Source: Pseudomonadota bacterium | Lineage (GTDB): Bacteria; Desulfobacterota; Desulfobulbia; Desulfobulbales; JAGXFP01 | Length of the DNA: 7,151 bases | NCBI GenBank assembly: GCA_030673265.1 | Contig: DAOVJK010000154.1 | Location: 1 to 7,151 of the forward strand | Direction: 5' to 3' | Shown here: positions 1 to 5,964 of the stretch, in pieces | How positions within the stretch are numbered: the first letter of the stretch is position 1 | Layout: the number at the start of each line of letters is the position of its first letter | Translations under genes and position numbers: made by a program | Notes under the pieces: model-generated | The model's database searches: none | Seen by the model: only the letters and a program-made list of their open reading frames with translations | Told to the model about the DNA's origin: nothing

Positions 1-76
1 CCATCGTTTTCTGGCCCTTTATAGCATCAAGAGCAATTCTCGCTTTCAATTCCTTACTATATTTTTTCCTGCTCAA
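1..76 (-). CDS. IS3-family transposase OrfA, N-terminal fragment cut by the window edge
   Basis: The reading frame begins at a TTG at 76-74 on the minus strand. A strong Shine-Dalgarno AAGGAGG (84-90) lies 7 bases upstream, and an in-frame TGA further upstream rules out a longer start. The 25 visible residues begin SRKKYSKELKARIALDAI and end KGQKTM. This basic opening is typical of OrfA of IS3-family elements, the helix-turn-helix (HTH_Tnp_1) subunit that binds the element's ends. OrfA is normally about 90-110 residues, overlapped by OrfB (the DDE integrase-like catalytic part) through programmed -1 frameshifting. Both the rest of OrfA and OrfB would lie to the left of the window. Whether the element is intact cannot be seen. 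Confidence 0.8.
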   Translation of the reverse strand, partial: MSRKKYSKELKARIALDAIKGQKTM

Positions 77-143
77 TCTGGTGCCTCCTTTTCATTGGAA
101 ACACACCTTAACACTATGTCTCATTTGTGGGGTCCACTATACA
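1..143 (-). mobile_element. IS3-family insertion sequence, one terminal end (partial)
   Basis: On the minus strand, position 143 starts the sequence TGTATAGTGGACCCCAC. It has the TG terminal dinucleotide and a G/C-rich end typical of IS3-family (IS150-like) inverted repeats. It is followed by a roughly 65-base leader and then an OrfA start. To the right of 143 the sequence switches abruptly to the catalytic motif of a phosphatidyltransferase gene, so 143/144 is the likely insertion boundary, give or take a few bases of target duplication. The other end lies outside the window, so the inverted repeat and target duplication cannot be checked. The IS3 family is well supported by the OrfA residues; the exact boundary is inferred. 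Confidence 0.72.
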
Positions 144-367
144 TCGCCAGATGGCGGCAGAAGGCGTCAGCGATGGGTCGAGAACTCGACTCCCTCGCCG
201 ATGTCATTTCCTTCGGCGTCTCCCCGGCGATTATTGCCTACGGTTGCGGCATGCAGGGCCTATACGACCGCATCTTGCTGGCCGGTTTTACGCTCCATCC
301 CCTCGTCCTGACCTTCGCCCTCTCGGGCTCGCTAATGATCAGCCGCATCCACATTCCCAAGATATGA
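144..367 (+). pseudogene. pssA: CDP-diacylglycerol--serine O-phosphatidyltransferase remnant, interrupted by the IS
   Basis: PssA-type enzymes join CDP-diacylglycerol and serine in the membrane to make phosphatidylserine, the precursor of phosphatidylethanolamine. From 146 the frame reads A-R-x8-G-x3-D-x3-D (A at 146, R 149, G 176, D 188, D 200). This is the downstream part of the CDP-alcohol phosphatidyltransferase signature DG-x2-AR-x8-G-x3-D-x3-D. The essential DG pair and everything before it are replaced by IS sequence. After the motif, DVISFGVSPA is also typical of PssA. The frame ends with LMISRIHIPKI, which resembles normal PssA C-termini. Only about 55 residues separate the motif from the end, and the usual RLARFN block is absent, so I infer an internal deletion near 285-296. 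Family members are about 230-280 residues; about 74 remain here. Another CDP-alcohol phosphatidyltransferase is possible but less likely. It is certainly non-functional. Confidence 0.72.
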
Positions 368-526
368 AAACCTAACACCTTAAATGTTTCCTTTGTTACT
401 TTACGTGAATAACCGTTCTGTGGTTTCATAAAACAGATAACGTGATATTTCTTGTTATTGCCTCACCTGGCCTGTGCAGATCAGCTCCAGAATATTTAAA
501 CATGGGATGAGAGACAGCTAATTGTT

Positions 527-1783
527 ATGACCCAGGCCAAACGACATCGCCGAAGTTTATATAGAGCTTTATTGCCCGCGAGCTTGTCCCGCTTTATTCC
601 GGGCAACCAGGTCACCCTGTTACATAACGGTGAAGCCTATTTCCCCGCCCTCGAAGCGGCGATCGACCGCGCCAGGCACGAAATTTATCTTGAAACCTAT
701 ATTTACGAAGATGACGCCACCGGACGGCGGATTACGGAGGCACTGCTGCGGGCTGTCCTCCGCGGGGTAAAGGTCTGGGTTATAATCGATGGCTACGGCT
801 CCAAGGACCTGCCCCGGAGCATGCTGGAGCGATTGCGGGGGGGCGGAGTGACGCTGCACATCTACCGGCCCAATATCTCCCTCTGGACATTTCGCCGCAA
901 GAAGTTACGCCGCATGCACCGGAAAATCGCGGTGGTCGACCGGAAGATCGCCTTTGTCGGGGGGATTAACATTATTGATGACCGGAACCAGACTGTGGAC
1001 ATCGCTCCTCGCTACGACTACGCAGTCGCCGTAGAAGGGCCTCTGGTGAACGAAATCCACCTTGCCGCCCGGAGCCTATGGTCAAAGACGGCCTGGCGTT
1101 ATTTTCGCAAAGGGCCGGTCCGGGGTGGAGCCCTGCCCGCTGCAACCTCGACCGGGGGGCGGATGAGCGCAGCATTCCTGGTGCGGGACAATATCAGCCA
1201 TCGCCGAGACATTGAAGTGGCGTATCTGCGAGCAATTGAGCAGGCGGAATCCGAAATTATTATCGCCAATGCCTACTTTTTACCTGGGCTCGATTTTCGG
1301 CATGTGCTTATCAATGCAGCCGGTCGAGGCGTCCGGGTAGTTTTATTGCTGCAGGGAAAGGTTGAATATCTTCTCCAACATTATGCCACCCGGGCGCTCT
1401 ATGGTAATTTCCTCGATGCGGGCATTGAAATTTACGAATATCCCAAGAACTTCCTGCACGCCAAAGTGGCAGTGATTGACGACCATTGGGCGACGGTGGG
1501 GTCTTCGAATATCGATCCGTACAGCCTGCTGTTTGCACGCGAAGCGAATGTTGTCGTTGACGATGAAGAATTCGGCGCGACCCTGAGCCAGAGCCTGAAA
1601 AGAACCTTAGTCACCGATACCCTGCGGATCTTGCGGGACAAATGGAAACAGCAGCCCTTCTGGTTGCGGTTTATGAGCTGGCTCTGTTATGGTTTACTGC
1701 GCCTGGTGATGGGAATCAGCGGCTATGCCCCTGAAAACCGCCGGGCAGCAAAGAGCGGGCACAGATCTACACCGGACGAATAA
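527..1783 (+). CDS. clsB: Cardiolipin synthase, ClsB type (phospholipase D superfamily)
   Basis: The 418-residue product is a phospholipase D superfamily enzyme. It forms cardiolipin at the inner membrane by phosphatidyl transfer between phospholipids. Both HKD catalytic motifs are present and complete: H131-x-K133-x4-D138 (HRKIAVVD) and H311-x-K313-x4-D318 (HAKVAVID). Each is followed by the expected Gly/Ser and Asn (GGINI, GSSNIDP). The segments LETYIYEDD (55-63), IIDGYGS (86-92), IANAYFLPG (246-254) and DDHWATVGSSN closely resemble E. coli ClsB (YbhO, 413 residues). Like ClsB, and unlike ClsA, it has no N-terminal transmembrane helices; a hydrophobic stretch near residues 378-397 may associate with the membrane. 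The ATG at 527 has only a weak purine-rich element (GATGAGAGA, about 507-515) upstream. The gene sits directly after the dead pssA remnant, another phospholipid gene, so the two may once have been neighbours in a lipid locus. Confidence 0.93.
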   Translation: MTQAKRHRRSLYRALLPASLSRFIPGNQVTLLHNGEAYFPALEAAIDRARHEIYLETYIYEDDATGRRITEALLRAVLRGVKVWVIIDGYGSKDLPRSMLERLRGGGVTLHIYRPNISLWTFRRKKLRRMHRKIAVVDRKIAFVGGINIIDDRNQTVDIAPRYDYAVAVEGPLVNEIHLAARSLWSKTAWRYFRKGPVRGGALPAATSTGGRMSAAFLVRDNISHRRDIEVAYLRAIEQAESEIIIANAYFLPGLDFRHVLINAAGRGVRVVLLLQGKVEYLLQHYATRALYGNFLDAGIEIYEYPKNFLHAKVAVIDDHWATVGSSNIDPYSLLFAREANVVVDDEEFGATLSQSLKRTLVTDTLRILRDKWKQQPFWLRFMSWLCYGLLRLVMGISGYAPENRRAAKSGHRSTPDE

Positions 1784-1789
1784 ACAGAT

Positions 1790-1825
1790 CTGGTCAGCAG
1801 TTGGACCATCTCCAAGCCAGACCAG
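1790..1825. other. Imperfect hairpin downstream of clsB
   Basis: The arms CTGGTC (1790-1795) and GACCAG (1820-1825) are perfect inverted repeats. They enclose a smaller possible stem, TTGG (1801-1804) with CCAA (1812-1815). It begins 6 bases after the clsB stop codon. No T-run follows, so it is not a classical intrinsic terminator. It could protect the mRNA 3' end or be accidental. Confidence 0.3.
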
Positions 1826-1839
1826 CTACGAATTAACTA

Positions 1840-1856
1840 CTACCAAATGGTGGTAG
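1840..1856. terminator. Short hairpin, possible weak terminator after clsB
   Basis: CTACCA (1840-1845) pairs perfectly with TGGTAG (1851-1856) around a 5-base loop. ATTATTTC follows, which is T-rich but not a true U-tract. Together with the hairpin at 1790-1825 it marks the gap between clsB and the DUF3024 remnant and may end clsB transcripts inefficiently. The stem is short, so confidence is low. Confidence 0.3.
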
Positions 1857-1891
1857 ATTATTTCATGACAGAGAGGAGTTTAGGAATCATT

Positions 1892-2045
1892 ATGTCATTA
1901 AGCGAATTTGCAATCAGGAAAATCGAGCAAACAGTCGGTCAATATATCGAAAACAATCGCCCCCCCGGCCCATATTCGTAATGAGCTTGATTTGGGTTAT
2001 ATAGTTAAAGGTCAAAATGTCCAAATCAACCTTCACCGCGCTTGA
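1892..2045 (+). pseudogene. DUF3024 family protein remnant, frameshifted in a C7 run and truncated
   Basis: From an ATG at 1892 (purine-rich GAGAGGAG at 1871-1878 upstream) the frame reads MSLSEFAIRKIEQTVG and reaches RPP, then stops at TAA 1979-1981 after 29 residues. Removing one C from the seven-C run at 1960-1966 restores RPPAHIRNELDLGY and VKGQNV. This matches the N-terminal half of DUF3024 proteins as I recall them (SEFE...IE..VG, RRPPVHIRD.LDLG, GQSVEIFE). The second frame runs to a TGA at 2043-2045. DUF3024 proteins are about 110-140 residues with no known function; only about 45-50 residues can be recognised, so the C-terminal half is gone. The remnant runs into the start of the DUF3786 gene, whose ribosome binding site and ATG lie inside the former VKGQNV codons. 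A sequencing error in the C run is possible, but it would not explain the missing C-terminal half. Confidence 0.68.
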
Positions 2046-2817
2046 TGTATACAAAATCCTGCCGCAAACCAACTGCAGCAAATGTCTGCTCCCATCCTGC
2101 CTGGCCTTTGCTGCAGCAGTTGTAGCCGGCCGCAAGAAGCTGGAGGACTGCCCGGACCTCGCCGCCAATATCATTGCTGAATTCGCCGCCAAGTATCAGC
2201 AAACTGGTGAGATGGAAGTTGGCCAGGCGGAGTTTATCGATAAACTGCAGAAAAAGATGCTCGCCACCGATCTTGAAGCAGTTGCCCCCCTTATCGGCGC
2301 GACGGTGCAGGACGACCGGCTAACTATCAATTCCCTGGGTAAGGATTTTGTCTTTGATCACCAGGGCAACATGACCTCTGAATGCCATATAATCTCCTGG
2401 GTACTGGCCCCGGCCCTCTCCTATATCACCCACAAGACCCATGCGGACATCAGCGGCAAATGGCTATCATTCCGGGAAATCAAAGGGGGGATTGAATGGC
2501 AGGTGCTTTTTACCAGTCGCTGCGAAGAACCTCTGCGGCAACTGGCAGATGACAACCCGGACCTGCTGAATGATCTTATCGACCTGTTTATGGGTAAAGC
2601 CATCGACTGGTATGAAGCAGATATTGCCCTGGTCCTCCACCCCTTCCCCAAAATCCCGATCCTGATCTGTTACCAGGCCCCGGAAGACGATCTGGAGTCG
2701 AAACTAACCATCTTTTTTGATGAATGCTGCAGCACCAATCTGCATATCAAATCAATCTTCACCCTCTGCTCGGGACTGGTGCAGATGTTTACCAAAATTG
2801 CCGAGCAACACCTGTAA
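2017..2817 (+). CDS. DUF3786 domain protein with N-terminal four-cysteine Fe-S motif
   Basis: The 266-residue soluble protein starts with a 4Fe-4S motif, C20-x2-C23-x4-C28-x16-C45, set in LPQTNCSKC...LAFA. This is the pattern of the small Fe-S domain found at the N-terminus of the corrinoid Fe-S protein large subunit of CO dehydrogenase/acetyl-CoA synthase (PF04060-like). The rest, about residues 85-260, fits the uncharacterised DUF3786 family of anaerobes, including LHPFPKIPI (207-215) and the SKLTIFFD segment (228-235). The function is unknown; binding of a redox cluster or cofactor is an inference from the cysteines. The ATG at 2017 has AAAGG (2007-2011) 5 bases upstream, lying within an older DUF3024 reading frame. 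LysE follows after 34 bases, probably co-transcribed. A decayed copy of this gene's 3' end lies at 5963-6135. Confidence 0.85.
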   Translation: MSKSTFTALDVYKILPQTNCSKCLLPSCLAFAAAVVAGRKKLEDCPDLAANIIAEFAAKYQQTGEMEVGQAEFIDKLQKKMLATDLEAVAPLIGATVQDDRLTINSLGKDFVFDHQGNMTSECHIISWVLAPALSYITHKTHADISGKWLSFREIKGGIEWQVLFTSRCEEPLRQLADDNPDLLNDLIDLFMGKAIDWYEADIALVLHPFPKIPILICYQAPEDDLESKLTIFFDECCSTNLHIKSIFTLCSGLVQMFTKIAEQHL

Positions 2818-2851
2818 TTGGGAGAGCACCCCTAGGGCGTTCAAAGATCAG

Positions 2852-3466
2852 ATGATAAATTATATTCTCAGCGGAACTCTTCTTGGTCTGTCGGCCGGTT
2901 TTAGCCCCGGGCCGCTTCTCACCCTGGTGGTCTCTGAAACCCTGCAACACGGCACCAGGGCCGGTTTTAAGGTGGCACTGGCCCCGATCCTTACCGATCT
3001 GCCGATAATTGTCTTAACCGTCTTTGTTCTGGGGAAATTATCAGGCTTTAATACCGTCATGGGTGGTGTGTCCCTGCTGGGCGGACTGGTCGTTATGTTT
3101 CTCGGTTATCAAGGCCTTCGAACCAGGGGGGACGTGATAAACCCGGAGGCGCCGCGGAGTGATTCAATGCTTAAAGGGGTTATCGTTAACCTTCTAAGCC
3201 CGTACCCTTATCTATTCTGGTTGGGGGTCGGGGCGCCAATCATGTTGAAAGCAGCCGAACAAAACCTCGCGGCGGCGGCGGGATTTGTGGTCACCTTCTA
3301 TGTGCTGCTGGTCGGGGCAAAGCTTGTTCTGGCCCTGCTGGTTGGCAGATCGCGAACATTTTTGACTGGCCGCGCCTACCTGCTGGTCATGCGAGGCCTG
3401 GGTCTGTTGCTGGTTTTTTTCTCCTGCTATTTATTCAGGCAAGGATGGCTGTTGTATGTTGGATAA
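2852..3466 (+). CDS. LysE-family amino acid exporter
   Basis: This 204-residue inner membrane protein belongs to the LysE/RhtB family, which exports amino acids or related small molecules using the proton-motive force. Near the N-terminus it has G-x3-G-x2-PGP (G12 to P21, with SPGPLLTLV), the hallmark of the family. Six hydrophobic segments can be placed at about residues 5-27, 42-62, 69-88, 112-133, 143-165 and 176-196. The length matches the family (about 200-215). I chose the ATG at 2852 because the product then begins with the first membrane segment. A longer in-frame version from 2717 would overlap the DUF3786 gene by 100 bases and add non-homologous residues. No strong Shine-Dalgarno is visible; GGGAG at 2820-2824 is too distant. 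It lies 34 bases after the DUF3786 stop, suggesting one transcript. The substrate cannot be told from the sequence. Confidence 0.88.
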   Translation: MINYILSGTLLGLSAGFSPGPLLTLVVSETLQHGTRAGFKVALAPILTDLPIIVLTVFVLGKLSGFNTVMGGVSLLGGLVVMFLGYQGLRTRGDVINPEAPRSDSMLKGVIVNLLSPYPYLFWLGVGAPIMLKAAEQNLAAAAGFVVTFYVLLVGAKLVLALLVGRSRTFLTGRAYLLVMRGLGLLLVFFSCYLFRQGWLLYVG

Positions 3467-3569
3467 TTATGAGACATCGCTTGAGGTTGAATAATGACTG
3501 CCCGAAACCGTTTAGCCCTTCTGACAGGGAATATTTCTCTTTGATTTCCGGTTTTACTGTTCTAATATA

Positions 3570-3824
3570 GTGGTTATGACCTTGGATAACATCGTAATCA
3601 CCTGCCAAAACTTCTACTACACCAACACTTACTTGGCGCTGGCCATCGTCGCCGGTCTGGCACTGTTTGTTTACTTTAAACCCAAGGCGGCGCTCAAGAC
3701 CCTCGGGGCAGTGCTGATTTTCCTCTTGATTATTTACTTTTTCTCGTTCCTGGGCAAGTCATCATCCATCGGTATGGGCAACAAAAAACATATGATCAAC
3801 CATACCCTGGACAAGATCGAATAA
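3570..3824 (+). CDS. Small two-helix membrane protein of unknown function
   Basis: This 84-residue protein is not one I recognise. It has two clear hydrophobic segments, about residues 21-36 (ALAIVAGLALFVYF) and 45-62 (GAVLIFLLIIYFFSF), joined by the short basic loop KPKAALK. The tail is polar and slightly basic (GNKKH). The positive loop suggests both termini face the periplasm, by the positive-inside rule. The start is uncertain: GTG at 3570 or ATG at 3576, two codons later, and neither has a Shine-Dalgarno. The reading frame is convincing because codon use and membrane topology are regular, and no competing frame is plausible. It lies about 100 bases after lysE, in the same direction. Confidence 0.62.
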   Translation: MVMTLDNIVITCQNFYYTNTYLALAIVAGLALFVYFKPKAALKTLGAVLIFLLIIYFFSFLGKSSSIGMGNKKHMINHTLDKIE

Positions 3825-3841
3825 GCCGACAGCTATCCCTC

Positions 3842-3985
3842 TTTTCAGGATATCCGGTTGCGGAAATCCTGGAAGCCGACCTCCAGCCTGACCATCCTTA
3901 CCAAATCAATCTCCTAAACATAGATGGCGATGACCGAGAAGTCCTCCTTCTGCAAGTCGTCTGCGGTACGCCATTCAGCATATGA
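3842..3985 (+). pseudogene. Possible remnant of an unidentified coding sequence
   Basis: The 244-base gap between the small membrane protein and wrbA contains a frame, open from before 3842 to a TGA at 3983-3985, that reads like real protein. It includes GYPVAEILEADLQPDHPY, then INLLNIDGDDREVLLLQ and VVCGTPFSI. The hydrophobic/charged alternation, the C- or G-ending codons and the acidic composition look like a conserved C-terminal or internal segment. There is no usable ATG or ribosome binding site upstream in frame, so if it was ever coding it is now a fragment. I do not recognise the family. It could also be a chance open frame. Confidence 0.3.
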
Positions 3986-4012
3986 AAGATATGTTGCAGA
4001 AGGTAGATTTGC

Positions 4013-4043
4013 TTGACGGCAGTTCCGGAGCTCATGATATGAT
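4013..4043 (+). promoter_or_regulatory. Candidate sigma70 promoter of the wrbA operon
   Basis: TTGACG (4013-4018) matches the -35 consensus at 5 of 6 bases. TATGAT (4038-4043) matches the -10 consensus at 5 of 6. The spacer is 19 bases, slightly long. Transcription would start near 4050, leaving a short leader before the GGAGG at 4058-4062. It is placed as expected for the first gene of wrbA-DUF2721-pirin. Confidence 0.42.
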
Positions 4044-4068
4044 TAACCGTAAAATATGGAGGCTTGAA

Positions 4069-4680
4069 ATGACAAAGGTATTGGTTGTTTTCTACAGTAT
4101 GTATGGTCATGTTTTTCAGATGGCGGAAGCAATTGCTAAAGGAGCTCGTCAGGTCCCTGATACGGAAGTTACCATCTATCAAGTTCCTGAGTTGATACCG
4201 GCTGACAAACTCGAAGCGAGCGGTGCCCAGGGTGCCAGAGATAAGTTTGGCCACATTCCGATTGCTGATCCGGCGATCCTGGGGGAAGCGGATGCTATTA
4301 TCTTCGGGACCCCGACCAGATTCGGTAACATGTGCGCCCAGATGCGTAATTTTCTTGATCAGACTGCCCAGTTATGGCTGAGCGGCGGGCTGGTCGGCAA
4401 GGTCGGCAGTGTCTTCGCCAGTACAGCCAGCCAGCACGGTGGTCAGGAAACCACTATCACCAGTTTTCACACCACCCTCTTCCATCACGGCATGATCGTC
4501 GTTGGTGTGCCATATTCGGAGCCGCTGCTGCTCAATATGAAGGAGATCAGCGGCGGCACACCCTACGGGGCCACTACCCTTGCCGATGCCGATGGCTCAC
4601 GGCAGCCGAGTAAAAACGAACTGGCTATTGCCCGGTTTCAGGGGCAACATGTGGCCGGGATCGCCGCTAAACTTAAATAA
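4069..4680 (+). CDS. wrbA: NAD(P)H:quinone oxidoreductase WrbA, flavodoxin-like
   Basis: The 203-residue cytoplasmic FMN protein carries out two-electron reduction of quinones with NAD(P)H, avoiding semiquinone radicals. Visible motifs are the FMN phosphate loop S10-M-Y-G-H14, PTRFGNM (82-88), which contacts the flavin ring, ASTASQHGGQE (117-127), HHGM (139-142), GGTPYGATT (162-170) and DGSRQPS (175-181). All match E. coli WrbA (198 residues) closely. The start is the ATG at 4069, with GGAGG at 4058-4062 six bases upstream. A longer frame from 3982 would add 29 residues not found in the family and has no ribosome binding site. It is the first gene of an apparent three-gene operon and has its own promoter candidate. 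The DUF2721 gene follows 8 bases later, and its Shine-Dalgarno overlaps the wrbA stop. Confidence 0.95.
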   Translation: MTKVLVVFYSMYGHVFQMAEAIAKGARQVPDTEVTIYQVPELIPADKLEASGAQGARDKFGHIPIADPAILGEADAIIFGTPTRFGNMCAQMRNFLDQTAQLWLSGGLVGKVGSVFASTASQHGGQETTITSFHTTLFHHGMIVVGVPYSEPLLLNMKEISGGTPYGATTLADADGSRQPSKNELAIARFQGQHVAGIAAKLK

Positions 4681-4688
4681 GGTCAATA

Positions 4689-5090
4689 ATGGAAATAACC
4701 CTTACTACCCCGGCCTTGCTTTTTCCGGCTGTATCTTTACTGCTGGTCGCCTATACCAACCGTTTTGTTGCTTTAGGTTCCAGGGTAAGAGCCCTGCACT
4801 CCCTGTACAAGCAAAAACCCGATGATGTCCTGGCCGGCCAGATTACAAATCTTAAAAGAAGATTGATTTTGATCAGGAATATGCAGGGCTGCGGGGTGGC
4901 CAGTCTTTTCTGTTGTGTAGTCTGCATGTTTGCCCTGTTCTGGGGCTTTATTCTGGTCGGGAAAATTATTTTCGGCTTGGGCCTGATGCTGATGATGGTT
5001 TCGCTGGGGATATCCATGCAAGAGATCACCATTTCCACAGATGCCCTGAACCTCGAATTAAGTGCTATGCAGGGAAAAGCCGGTAAATAA
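4689..5090 (+). CDS. DUF2721 family membrane protein
   Basis: This 133-residue inner membrane protein opens with TTPALLFPAVSLLLVAYTNRF, the characteristic start of DUF2721 proteins as I recall them. Three hydrophobic segments are visible: about residues 7-29, 66-90 and 92-109. Between the first and second lies a polar, helical region (30-65) rich in Arg and Lys that probably faces the cytoplasm. The family has no known function. The start ATG at 4689 is preceded by AAGG (4679-4682), which overlaps the wrbA stop codon TAA (4678-4680), so translation of the two genes is probably coupled. The pirin gene starts 10 bases after the stop with the same arrangement. Position suggests a membrane partner for WrbA or pirin, but this is inference. 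Confidence 0.83.
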   Translation: MEITLTTPALLFPAVSLLLVAYTNRFVALGSRVRALHSLYKQKPDDVLAGQITNLKRRLILIRNMQGCGVASLFCCVVCMFALFWGFILVGKIIFGLGLMLMMVSLGISMQEITISTDALNLELSAMQGKAGK

Positions 5091-5100
5091 AGGGGTTAAG

Positions 5101-5964
5101 GTGAATAAGACCAGAAAGATCCGCAAGATTTTCAAGAGCAAACCGACCATTGAGGGTGCCGGAGTGCATCTGCGGCAGGGTTTTGGTTTCAGTGAAGTAC
5201 CCCTTTTTGATCCGTTCCTGTTATTTGACGATTTCCGCTCCGATGAAAAAGAATATTTCACCAGGGGGTTCCCGTGGCATCCGCATCGGGGTATTGAAAC
5301 CATCACCTATGTGCTGAGCGGCGATGTCGAGCACGGTGACAGTATGGGCAATAAGGGAACGATCTCTTCCGGCGATGTCCAGTGGATGACGGCCGGCAGC
5401 GGTATAATCCACCAGGAGATGCCCCTCGGCGACGACCAGGGCAGGATTCTGGGTTTCCAGCTCTGGGCCAACCTGCCTGCCTCGATGAAGATGATGGCTC
5501 CCCGTTATCGAGATGTTAAAGCAGAGCAGATCCCGGAACTGCAGTTAGACAGCGGGGTCAGCATCAAGATTATCAGCGGCCAGGTCAACGGCGTCTCCGG
5601 ACCGGTCCATGACATCGTCATTGATCCCGACTATCTTGATGTCAGCGTGCCGGCCCATTCTTCCTACCTGCATCCCACTAAATCCGGCCATACCGTGTTA
5701 GCCTACGTGATAGGCGGTAAAGGCTTTTTCTGCCTGAAGAAGGATTCCCTGATCACCGATAGGGGTCTGGTTCTTTTTGAAGATGGAGAAAACGTCATGG
5801 TGACGACTGCAGCAGAACCGGTCAGGTTTCTGCTTATCTCCGGCAAACCAATCTGCGAACCGGTCGCCTGGCAAGGTCCGATAGTTATGAATTTCAGGGA
5901 AGAGTTGCAGTTGGCCTTCGAGGAATATCACAACAACACCTTCATCAAACCCCTGCCCCCCTGA
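5101..5964 (+). CDS. Pirin family protein (bicupin)
   Basis: The 287-residue product is a pirin: two stacked cupin barrels with one metal (usually Fe) in the N-terminal barrel. Some bacterial pirins (E. coli YhhW) act as quercetin dioxygenases; others are redox or regulatory proteins. Metal ligands are present at H60, H62, H104 and E106 (WHPHRG, IIHQEMP). Surrounding signatures include FGFSEVPLFDPFLLFDDFR, GIETITYVLSGDVEHGDS and GDVQWMTAGSG. The C-terminal barrel carries PTKSGHTVLAYV and PVRFLLISGKP. I chose GTG at 5101 because AAAGGGG (5089-5095) lies 5 bases upstream and the product then opens like known pirins. A start at 5062 would overlap DUF2721 and add 13 unrelated residues. It is the third gene of the wrbA operon. 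Its TGA stop (5962-5964) falls exactly at the edge of a decayed DUF3786 copy. The physiological substrate is unknown. Confidence 0.93.
   Translation: MNKTRKIRKIFKSKPTIEGAGVHLRQGFGFSEVPLFDPFLLFDDFRSDEKEYFTRGFPWHPHRGIETITYVLSGDVEHGDSMGNKGTISSGDVQWMTAGSGIIHQEMPLGDDQGRILGFQLWANLPASMKMMAPRYRDVKAEQIPELQLDSGVSIKIISGQVNGVSGPVHDIVIDPDYLDVSVPAHSSYLHPTKSGHTVLAYVIGGKGFFCLKKDSLITDRGLVLFEDGENVMVTTAAEPVRFLLISGKPICEPVAWQGPIVMNFREELQLAFEEYHNNTFIKPLPP

Noticed and set aside
95..145. Upstream part of a plus-strand open frame running from the IS end into the pssA remnant
   Set aside because: Those bases are the IS terminus and leader; the frame is only an accidental fusion across the insertion boundary.
2421..2651. 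Minus-strand open frames at 2421-2651 and 5698-6027 that resemble each other
   Set aside because: The resemblance simply reflects the duplicated DUF3786 DNA read on the opposite strand; neither frame looks like a real protein.
2717..2851. In-frame 45-residue N-terminal extension of the LysE protein
   Set aside because: It overlaps the DUF3786 coding sequence in another frame, has no ribosome binding site, and lies before the first membrane helix where LysE proteins normally begin.
3541..3568. TTGATT and TAATAT with a 16-base spacer just before the small membrane protein, suggesting a leaderless transcript
   Set aside because: The -10 match is only 4 of 6 and the transcription start would fall at the start codon; too weak to annotate.
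3469..3570. 33-codon frame between lysE and the small membrane protein, its TAG overlapping the downstream GTG by one base
   Set aside because: No recognisable motif and only a very weak ribosome binding site; the one-base overlap is not enough evidence for a gene.
3982..4068. 29-residue N-terminal extension of WrbA from an upstream ATG
   Set aside because: GGAGG at 4058-4062 clearly serves the ATG at 4069, WrbA family proteins begin there, and the promoter candidate lies inside the extension.
4751..5038. Minus-strand frame of 95 codons opposite the DUF2721 gene
   Set aside because: The plus strand encodes a recognisable membrane protein with a good start; the antisense frame has no start signal or family features.
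5062..5100. Upstream pirin start overlapping the DUF2721 gene
   Set aside because: AAAGGGG at 5089-5095 is correctly spaced for GTG 5101 and the family N-terminus starts at that point.
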